NCBI GenBank assembly: GCA_014706385.1
Contig: JACGZH010000008.1
Location: 806,001 to 870,000, forward strand
Source: Phaffia rhodozyma
Taxonomy: Eukaryota > Basidiomycota > Tremellomycetes > Cystofilobasidiales > Mrakiaceae
DNA length: 64,000 nucleotides
Reading direction: 5' to 3'
The position numbers and the translations under genes are program-made. A model generated the notes under the pieces. That model saw only the letters and a program-made list of their open reading frames with translations, was not told where the DNA came from and made no database searches. This document shows positions 15,251 through 24,036 of this stretch, piece after piece; within the stretch, counting starts at the first letter, position 1; the number at the start of each line of letters is the position of its first letter.

Positions 15251-17288
15251 ATGGGAAAAAACTTTACCCTTACTCTATGCTTCTTCCAGTCTCTTGCTGG
15301 TCTCCTCTTCGGATGGGAGCAGTCTGTCATTTCCGGAGTAAGCTTTTTCCTTCTTTGCGCTCGTTTCTCTCTTTGTCTGCGCGTTTCTTTCTTTGCGCCC
15401 ATGTTGATCGCTTGTCGTTCTCTCTCCAGCTCATGCTCATGCCCGACTTCAAAGAGAGGTTCGGAACATGTACCGATAATGGCACTTGCGCCGTTGCCTC
15501 CCAGCGACAGAGTGTCATTACTGGTATCTTCTCTGTCGGTCAGTAATTTTTCTTTAACCTTTGTCTGAACTTTACTCGATGCGATTTCTGGTTCTAACCT
15601 TTTCTTTCCTGTTTTTCCTTCTGCTGCAGGTTGCTTCATTGGAGCTCTTATTTCTGGAGCCTTGGCGTAAGTCACAAGGGTTTCAATTTTTCTTGATGGA
15701 CAAAATGACGCGCTCGACAGGAAAAAGTCCTCAGTTCTTTTAGTTCCGGATCTGACCCGTTTCACCTTCACCTTCTCTTCTTGCCTTCCTTTACTTTCTC
15801 TTGCCTTCTCGTCTGTCTTCTTCCTGCCCTCACAGTGGAAAGATCGGACTCCGAAATGCCAACTTGTTCAGTTTGATCCTCTTCATGGCCGGTATCGCCA
15901 TCGAGGTTAGTCCCCATATTGTTTTTCTCTCCCGTGCTCTTCCCGTTTCCATTCCGTTACTAATTGCCTCCGATTTATCCGACTTTTACCAGACCTCTGC
16001 CCAGAACACCTACGCCCAGCTCGTCGTTGGTCGAGTGTTGACCGGATACTCTGTCGGTTGCCTTTCCGGTTTGGTTCCTACTTTCCAGGCCGAGGCTTGC
16101 CCGCCAAAATGGCGAGGAGTCGTCACCGGTTCTTTCCAGGGTTGCGTTACTCTCGGTATTTTCCTTGCCAACGTCGTCAACAAGGGTATGAACACCTACA
16201 AAGGAGCGACCTCCTGGCGAGTCCCTATCGCTATCCAGCTTGCCTTCGGTCTTCTCCTCTTCATCGGTTTCGTCTTCTCCCCCGAGTCCCCCACGTACTT
16301 TGCCAAGCGAGGTGAGACCGAGAAGTGCCGAGCCGCCATTGCCAGACTTCGAGGAACTGATCTTGACTCTGCTGAGACCGAGGAGTTCTTCCAGAACATC
16401 CAGGTCCGACAGCAGCAGGAGGCCGCCCTCGGAGATTCCACCTACCGAGAGTGCTTCTCCCCCAACGGACGAATCCTTTTCCGAACTGCCATCGGCTGCA
16501 TCATCCAGATCGGACAGCAGGTCACTGGTATCAACTTCTTCTTCTCGTACGGTGCCCAGTTCTTCCAGAACGCCGGACTTTCTGATCCCTTCCTTGTCCA
16601 GATCATCCTCTCTGCTGTCAACTTGGCCATGACTTTCCCTGGAATGTACGTCATGTACGCCGTCGGTCGACGAAACGTCATGATCTGGGGAGCGGTCGTC
16701 ATGTTCATCGGTCAGATCATCGTCGGTTTCATCGGTCACTTCCTGGCTGGAGAGTCCGTCGCCGGTAAGGTCCTCATCGCCTTCTCCTGTGTCTTCATCG
16801 CCGCCTTTGCATGCACCTGGGGTCCTGTCGCTTGGGTCGTTACCGGAGAGACCTTCCCGACCAGGTTGGCTGCCAAGTGTGTCACCATCGCCACCGCCTC
16901 CAACTGGGGAATGAACACCATCATTGCCTTCGTCGTCCCTATCGTCACTCAGGAGGACGGAGCCAACCTCGGACCGATGATCTGCTGGGTCTGGGCTGGA
17001 TTCATCCTCGCCATCGGTGTCTTCACCTTCTTCTTCGTCCCTGAGACCAAGGGTCTTAGTATCGAGAGCATCGACGACCTTTACCACGCCCGAATCCCCG
17101 CCTGGAAGTCTGCATCCTGGAACGCCCAGCGAAGGGCCGAGCAGGACGCCGGCGCTCACGACGAGTCCGTCCACGCCCACAAGCTCAAGAACATGGTCGA
17201 CCAGCCAGTCAAGATCGACCACAAGCACTTGCCCGATTCCGGCCATGCTACCCCGTTGCACAACCTTTCCCCTACCAACTCTATCTGA
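15251..17288 (+). CDS. MFS hexose transporter (sugar porter family)
   Basis: Five exons (15251-15337, 15430-15538, 15630-15666, 15836-15905, 15993-17288) give about 532 residues with 12 predicted membrane helices. Sugar-porter signatures are present: GLLFGWEQSVISG in helix 1, VVGRVLTGYSVGCLSG, PESPTYFAKRGE after helix 6, GQQVTGINFFFSYG in helix 7, GPVAWVVTGETFPTR and the C-terminal PETKGLSIESIDDLY. The family carries glucose and other hexoses into the cell, by facilitated diffusion or H+ symport; which one cannot be told. The cytosolic N-terminus is very short, unlike yeast Hxt proteins. The last exon is strongly biased to C-ending codons and CGA for Arg, unlike its neighbours, which suggests high expression. 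All four introns lie in the first third of the gene. Confidence 0.93.
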
Positions 17289-17504
17289 GCGGTGGTGATA
17301 GTCTTTTCTGTGTGATTTCGGGTTCTGTCTTGCTTTTCTTTCTGTCTTGCTTTTCTTTCTTTCTTTAATACTTTCGAACCTACATACCAAAAAAAGGAGC
17401 GATCGCTCCTGACCTTTTACTCTTTTCTTCGGTGGTCTTTCGTGTTTTCCCTCTTTTCCTACCGTCTAATTTCTTTGGTTATGGTGTCTTGAAGTTATTG
17501 TTTG

Positions 17505-17523
17505 CCCCCCCCCCCCCCCCCCC
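17505..17523. repeat. Homopolymer tract of 19 C
   Basis: Nineteen consecutive C residues lie between the transporter and TRM5 genes, flanked by T- and C-rich sequence. Length may vary between strains or be affected by sequencing error. Confidence 0.9.
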
Positions 17524-17565
17524 TCTCCCCTTCCCTTCTGCCCAAACTTCAATTCATCTACGCAT

Positions 17566-17589
17566 CCTTGCATCGCATCGCATCGCATC
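17566..17589. repeat. Short GCATC/CATCG tandem repeat
   Basis: Several copies of a 5-base unit (CATCG) run in tandem about 40 bases after the C tract. No function is apparent. Confidence 0.7.
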
Positions 17590-17902
17590 CTTTCTGTATT
17601 ATTTCGTCTTCTCTTTTATTCCAAACCAAGAAATCGCATGGCTTTCTTTTAATCAAACAACCAAGAACGACACATATACACGCACACGCACAAGCTAGAA
17701 CAAGTCTACAGTACCAACCGCTCAACTGATACAGAAAATTTGTCGTCTTAAGCTGCACGTGATCGCCATGTTGGAAGCCAGAACTTGTACTCACATTCGC
17801 GTCGTCCAGACGTTGCTCTATCTTTTTTGAATTTTGGAAAAATAGTCCTCTTCCTTCTTTCTACGTTGCTCATCCCAGCTTTAGAACCTCAACAGGAGGC
17901 TC

Positions 17903-20680
17903 ATGTACAACCGAGTTCTATCATTCTACAGATTACGACCCGTCCGGACATTAACGTTTCTCTCCACCCGCTCGTTTCATAGATCACCTCTTCTCTTTTC
18001 TGCTCTTGATCAACCTACCAAAGACAACCAGTCCGCCGCCGAGTCTGAAAGTCGACCCAAGACCGAACATCGTTCCATACAACCACCCAGGATTCACAGA
18101 CCGCGAACAATGTTCAACACTTCCATTCGACCGGCAATTCCCAAGTTCCCGGGAATGACAACCCTCGACAAGGAGGCGTTCAATATACAGATACCAGTCG
18201 TGAGAGCAAAAGTGCCAACAAGTGCTATGAGGCAAATCAATCGGAACCCTCTTTTCAAAATGCAAGTCCTTCTTCCTTTTGATTTCTTCTTCTCTGATTT
18301 CTATATATATTCTTTGTCCTGTTCGCGTGTTCCCTGGCTTGATCTGATACCTCCGTCTTCTTCATGGGTCTTCCTCTTTTCTTCCTAGCAGGACTAAACA
18401 ATCTGGAGTGACAGGTAAAGGGTTGGCCGTAGTGACTGACGAGAAGGATAGCGATATGAGGTGGATTCCTCTACCTGCTCATACTAAGGGTGAGTCTTGT
18501 TATACTATGCTGCGTCTACCTCAGCTGCCTTTGCAAGAGGAAACGCTTTTTCTGAATCTGACTATGCCTCTTGTTCCTACTGCTAAACGACTGATCGGAT
18601 CAAACAGCCGACCTGCCTCAGGAGACGCTTGATGCGCTATTAGAGTTAGCCGGGTTTGTCGAGGTCGAGGATTCATCCGTCACCCTTGGTTGGAACTACT
18701 GGACCGTCCGTGAGTGTTCTCTTCTCTCTTTGGGCCTCTTTCTTCCCTTGGCATTCTTTCTTGTCGGTCGAAGATTGGCTGCCGAGGATACATCAAACGA
18801 AGAAAGGACGAAACGGAAAGAAGACGGCTGATGAATAAATCTGATGGTTCGCTTCGTCCACCCCCGCAGAGGAAATCATCTCGGCCATCCTTCCTGAAGA
18901 TGCAGATATGCAGGATGGAATCCCTTCGAGTTTCACCATGACCGGCCATGTTGGTGCGTCTATTCTTCTCTCTATTCGGAAGGTGCTAGTAAAGGTGGTC
19001 GTTCCGGAGCTGATATGGATAGAAAACGTCCTGTTTTCCCTCGCTTTGCTGCTTCACTATTTCTCGTCCTAACTTTCCTCTTCTATTGGACAGCCCACTT
19101 GAACTTGAAAAAGTCAATGCTGCCGTACAGATTCTTGATTGGCCAGATCTTGCTCGACAAAGCACAGACAATCGAAACGGTTGTCAACAAGTTGGATACG
19201 ATCGAGGACCAGTTCCGAGTGTTCAAGATGGAGTTGCTCGCTGGAAAGGACGACTATCTTGTTTCCCAGGCTCGTTCTTCTCTTCTTTCCCTTTCTTGCT
19301 TTTGTTCCATCTGAAAATGTTTCCCTCTCGGTTCGACTGACAATCTCGGGTTTGCGCCGCTCTAGATCGAGCAAGAATGCAAATTCACGTTCGACTTTTC
19401 CCAAGTATACTGGAACTCGAGACTAACGAACGAGCATCGAAGACTCGTTAATCTGTTCAACCCGGGTGATCTCGTGGTCGATGTGATGGCAGGTGTTGGC
19501 CCGTTCGTCGTTCCGGCCGCGAAGAAGGGATGTTATGTGCTCGGAAATGATTTGAACCCTCATAGTTACAAGTACATGCGACTCAACACCGAACAAAACA
19601 AGGTACGTCTTGTTCTGGTCCACAGCACATGGCGGATCTACTCAGCGCACTTCGACGGCTAAGCCCTTGATTACTTACCGTACCCTCTCTCTTTCCTCTC
19701 AAGGTTGTGGATAACGTTCGACTGTTTAACGACGATGGCCGAAATTTCATTCAAACGATCGCTTTCGAGGCATACATGTTCCCGTTCCTGGAACCCTCCC
19801 TCGAGAGACAACTTCTTTGTCGACCAGACATACCGAACATCGGCAAGATTCCCGGCAGCATGGGCTTCCAGTCTTCGAACGAAACACACCCGCCGGTAGA
19901 CTCAGCATCGCGCCAGACTGAACATCACTCCTCCCATACCTTTCCTGACCTTGCCATCCTTCATTCAGATAGTCGTTCAGCAGTTTCTCCTTCAGATCCT
20001 ACCTCCACAACCACAACCACAACCACTACCACTACTCCCAACACTACAGTACAACATCCCAATCCCGATGTAGCCGGTCGATCTCGCAGGAGGGTCAAAG
20101 CACCTAAGCCGATCTACGAACCAACTCTGTTCATCAAACATTTTGTGATGAACCTTCCAGATTCAGCGCTCGAGTTCTTGGATGCCTACAGAGGCTGTTA
20201 CAGACCTTTGGTGGACGATGCCGGACTGTCGGAACACAAGATCGAGATGCCGATGATTCACGTGCATTGCTTCGCTCCATCTATTGCGGAGGGTGCTCAT
20301 AAAGAGATCTTCCAGGTTAGCCCTTTTTTTTTCTTTTTTTCTTTTTTCTTTTAGTCAAGTTTCTATGAAAGAAGAGGTTTAGTGAGAAGAACACGAAACT
20401 AAACATGCCTTTGTTTCTGGGCTTTTCCTATTTCCTTCCCATGCACGCTTCTCAGCGAGCGAGCGAACGACTAGGATACACCATCGATCCGGCTAACGAC
20501 CCAACGGTTTACATCGAGCAGGTTCGTTTGGTCGCTCCCAAGAAATGGATGTACTGTCTAGGGTTTACTCTTCCCAGGGAGGTCGCTTTCGCATGCAAGG
20601 GATCTGTCGGAACCCAAAAAGAAGAGGAGAAGAAAGAGGCCGTGGAAAAGGGAGAGAATGATTCTACTCAGGACCTATGA
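17903..20680 (+). CDS. TRM5: tRNA (guanine-37-N1)-methyltransferase TRM5
   Basis: Eight exons (17903-18261, 18392-18489, 18609-18709, 18870-18953, 19094-19269, 19366-19602, 19704-20315, 20456-20680) give about 630 residues. Trm5 makes m1G37 next to the anticodon, preventing frameshifting in cytosol and mitochondria. Signatures: FPGMTTLDKEAF, HVAHLNL, FDFSQVYWNSRL, the SAM-binding motif DVMAGVGPF, GNDLNPHSYKY, and KHFVMNLPDSALEF holding the catalytic-type NLP. The first ATG starts a basic, Arg/Ser-rich leader like a mitochondrial targeting signal; a second in-frame ATG at 18110 (MFNTSIRPAIPKFPG) would give a shorter, cytosolic form. Two introns need GC donors (18262 and 19270) to match the family alignment. 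A Ser/Thr-rich insert with ten consecutive Thr (around 20006-20035) interrupts the methyltransferase domain. Confidence 0.92.
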
Positions 20681-20949
20681 GGATGGATGAAACGAAGTTA
20701 GAGATCAAGATCAAGTTATATTTCCCCCCCCCTTCGGAGACCTGGTTCGGTCCTCATGGGATATGCTCGAAGGCAGATCACATAAATATCCTCGTATAAG
20801 AAATCTCAAAGCTAGAATACATACGAAAGAAAACTACAAACTCAGACCACGAGACATACAAAAATAAACATTAGGCATACTTAAGATATAAAAAAAAATA
20901 AGAAATAAAAGAGAGACCGAAAGCATGTCCAAGGAGGATTAGACGGCAG
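20681..20949. other. Convergent spacer between TRM5 and the cupin gene
   Basis: This 269-base gap between two 3' ends holds a C8 run near 20723, then becomes A-rich. No gene is seen. Confidence 0.5.
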
Positions 20950-22075
20950 TTACAATTGAGAAAAGACCTTGTATCGAGTTTTGTAACCTACGGCCCAACC
21001 GAGCCATCGGGCTATTTAGTCGTGCGATATCAGATGGGGTTTGAGAAAGTTAGCAGAAAACAAAAGAAAAAGAGGAAAAGACAGATTAGACCCGACTGAC
21101 CACCGACGTTCAGAGCACGAGCGATAACGGTTGGAAGATCTCCGAGTACGACATCAGCCTATTTTCATCCAAACTCCGATCAGTTACGATAGACCTTATC
21201 TTGATCTTAGGATCTCTAGTCGTTCTTCATCGGGACGATTGAGACGGGAAACAAGATCAAAGGGGGTGAGAGAACGACGTACAGAATCAAGCATCATGAA
21301 TATCTGGACCGGGTTTGGTTCGACGTTTTCTGCGATGCAGGAAGAAACGTACCCAAAGAACGAATTCAGAAAGTATTCATCAAATCCACCTGCTGATGTG
21401 CTGATCTCGACGTCTAGGTCATCGTCAACAGAGGTATCTGGCCAGAACTATTGTGAAAAAGAAGATGCGAACAAAGACGTTGGACAGATATCCAGAATTG
21501 AAGAAGTTAGAAGACGGACGATAGAAGAGACGGAGGGATAAGATCGGTGGACAGACGGTATGAACTTGTCGAGGCAGGATCAAGATCTCTTCCCCAGGGT
21601 TGACTGAACCCTGCTTTCCATCACGAATGTAGAGCATCCTTCCTTTCAACTGAAACCAGTCTCCGCGTTCGATTCATAGCACATAAACATGCTGATGAGC
21701 ACTCGAGCTGTAGGATTAAAGATTTGAGCGAAACAGATCAGACTCACACACCGAAACCTTTCTTTCTGATACAGGTGGTAATGTAAAGGAGGCGTGGCCT
21801 TCGCCTCCCTCGAGTTAGTCCAGAGTGACGATCGACTGATGATCTGACGAATCATCGTGCTCTCTTCTCCGTCGATCGTCGTATTAATCGAAGGAAATGA
21901 GACTACTCCGCCTTCAAAGAACAGAAGCGCGCCTGGATGGGTAGGGGACGGTTCTGGAGCATGCAGGGTCTGATCCACGAAGATGGATCAAACAGTCAGT
22001 TCTCGTCACAAAGCTCGGGGTTGGTACGAGACAGGGAAAGACTCAAACAGTTTTTGGGAAGAATATATCCAGCAT
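20950..22075 (-). CDS. Cupin-domain protein of unknown function
   Basis: Six exons (22049-22075, 21748-21969, 21557-21649, 21283-21447, 21101-21158, 20950-21011) give about 208 residues. A single small beta-barrel cupin is recognised by PPLHYHLYQKERF, then LKGRMLYIRDG, VNPGEEILILPRQVHTFW. The His-x-His, the downstream Glu and the later His match the usual metal-binding pattern of cupin-2 proteins. The C-terminal part (FDEYFLNSFFG, PNPVQIFMMLDS, ARWLGWAVGYKTRYK) matches a widespread fungal and bacterial family of free-standing cupins whose substrate is not known. No signal peptide is visible. The first exon codes for only nine residues, so the start is the least certain part. It is tail-to-tail with TRM5 and is followed upstream by the Rkm5-like gene on the same strand. 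Confidence 0.8.
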
Positions 22076-22248
22076 AGTGCAACAGAAATCAAAAAATGTA
22101 GGTAACAAAGTATGAGATGATGAAAAGAAAGTTTGAGGGTTCAATGTATGAATGGTTGATCTTGTCTAATACGTGTGCTCTGAATCACCGTCTATCGCGC
22201 CAACCGCAATTAACGCATGGCAGTATCCTTCTCTTAACATGTTGTACA

Positions 22249-23470
22249 TCAATGCTTCCCCTTCCAGCCAAGCCAGCCGACAAACTTTCCACCAGCGCCG
22301 TCACCGTCGCCCCAATCAAATCTGTTGACGATCCAGTGAACTTTGTTTCCGTCCGACTTCCCATTTTGCAACCAAGTCTCGAGAAACTCTCCGACGACAT
22401 CCTCAGCTCGAACCTCCATCACTATACAAATGACCGTTCTGCCTTCCTCTGCCTGGCTGTCGAATGTCTGGACGAGTCCTTTTATCACATTAGGGTTATA
22501 AACGCAATCCAAGCAAAGGATCAAATCGTATGCTTCGGTAGGAGGAGGCGTAGAGTGAAGCCAATCGACTTCGGCAATCTCGATATTTGTCTTGTTTGAT
22601 GGGTCAAGCGAAGATACGTTCTGAGAGATCAATTTGAGGCAGTCAAGTCTAGCGCGGACGAAGAAGAGATATCAGACTAGTGAATAACCTTAATCAGGTG
22701 CTCACTTGTCATGAGACAAGTAACCGTCAAAGACAGAGACTTACTGGTCTGAACAGACCCATCGTCTGACGAATTTCGCCAAGAAAGTAGCAACGAGACC
22801 CGTACCCGACCCTAACTCGAGCACGTTCGCTTGTTGAAGTGCTTCTACGTTAAATAGCGGAGGGTATAGTGAAGGCATAGAAGAGAAGTATAACTGAGGA
22901 AGCAGATATTCCAAGAAATAAAGACTGACAAAACAGAAGGTTTGATTCCTAAGTGCATTCAGTCGGCTACCACGACAAAGAGAAAATCGCAAATGCTCAC
23001 CTCGTTCTCCAGACAACACAACCCGTCCCGCCAGCATGGCCCTTCAATCGTTTCATATCCTGTTTGACCTCTACCTCGAGTTCTACATCCTTTGGTCTTC
23101 TTCCCTCTTTCCTGACTTTACCTCTTGACGGCCTTTTCCTTCTCTCTGCTGTTGATATCGACGTCAAGGACTCTACATGACCTGAAGCCTGTGTGATGTC
23201 CACGTCCGATAACTTTGGAGGAGAAATGACGAGCCGAACGGACATCCGATCCTCGCGGTCGTTCAAAATTCCCAGATGAGACTCTTGGCTGTCAGATGAA
23301 TACCTGGAAGAAATCGCTCGGTTGGTTATAACCTCAAAGGCCTTTGTTTCAAGAAATGAACGAAAATAGACATAGTAAATATGTTACCAGACAAGAAGAA
23401 GAAGAATGTTTTAGTAAAACACATAGTCAGTTTCAGCAGATTCGGAAAGAGCGAACTTCTTGATCGGCAT
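22249..23470 (-). CDS. Rkm5-like protein-lysine N-methyltransferase (class I)
   Basis: Four exons (23423-23470, 23001-23341, 22745-22924, 22249-22648) give about 322 residues. It is a seven-beta-strand methyltransferase of the METTL21/Rkm5 type. After a variable N-terminus comes GCVVWRTSLYFLEYLLP, then motif I VLELGSGTGLVA, the SAM-contact CSDQ, AEVDW, and ILCLDCVYNPNVIKGLV, where family members read D-x-x-Y-N. The order TDQ...LL...NI in yeast Rkm5 aligns with the join CSDQ|LDCLKLISQNV, which fixes the 22649-22744 intron. Rkm5 methylates a lysine of the large-subunit protein uL1; relatives modify other chaperones or elongation factors, so the target here is open. The splice between exon 1 and exon 2 (TAT|GCC) is the least certain. 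Confidence 0.78.
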
Positions 23471-24036
23471 CTGTCACTGAAGTTAGTATACTTGAACGAT
23501 GCACAAGGTTGGGTATCATTTCTGTCATCGCCATCCCGGATGAGCAGCGATGGGTGTAAACACTTTGGGCTTAATGGTAGTGCGGAGTGAGGACTGATAA
23601 AATTGATGAGCTAACCCTAACAGTCATCCTGACGGTTGAAACTTCAGCAAGCCATTCTCCCACACAGCCAATCCCATCAAACCCTTTCTTTTCATTCCCT
23701 CATATACCAGATAGATCTGTTGATAGAGCCAGCAGAGGTTCGATTCCTCATCCAGAAGCCAAATCCAAGATAAGTGAGTGTGTGTGTGTTTATCTTTTTG
23801 AAGTCTCTCGATCGGGTAAAGTCGTCGAGACACTTGCTCCCTTTGGAGGAATTCTTTCATTTAGTCAAAATGTTTTCTAAGAACTGTATGACTCGGATTC
23901 TTCCTGCTGCTTCTTACATTGGTCATTGTCTCATCCGTAATATTCTTCGCTATTAAACTGGTGCTGAGCTCTGACTTTCATCTGTTGCTCCTTTGTTTTG
24001 CTCTGTTTGCTCTCCCTCCTTCCTCCTCGCTCTCTT
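23471..24036. promoter_or_regulatory. Divergent promoter region, Rkm5-like gene and Zn2Cys6 factor
   Basis: A 566-base gap separates the two divergent starts. It shows a (TG)n run near 23776-23791 and T/C-rich sequence just before 24037. Two copies of a CTAACC-like unit near 23612 look accidental. No coding exon is supported. Confidence 0.45.

Larger units (their letters stand above)
17289..17902. other. Intergenic spacer with simple repeats
   Basis: This 614-base gap between the transporter and TRM5 is pyrimidine-rich. It holds a T-rich 3' UTR-like stretch with CTTTCTTT runs, a pure C tract (17505-17523) and a short pentanucleotide repeat. No coding exon is supported. Confidence 0.55.

Noticed and set aside
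15975..17390. A 471-codon open frame on the minus strand opposite the hexose transporter.
   Set aside because: It mirrors the transporter exon. The strong C-ending codon bias makes the antisense frame open by chance; its translation is Asp/Gly/Ser-rich and matches no family.
23600..23630. Telomere-like CTAACCCTAAC.
   Set aside because: Only about two units; no array, and genes lie on both sides.
23735..23760. A tRNA T-arm-like sequence (GAGGTTCGATTCCTC).
   Set aside because: Only a four-pair stem is present. No matching acceptor, D-arm or anticodon stem lies at the right distance.
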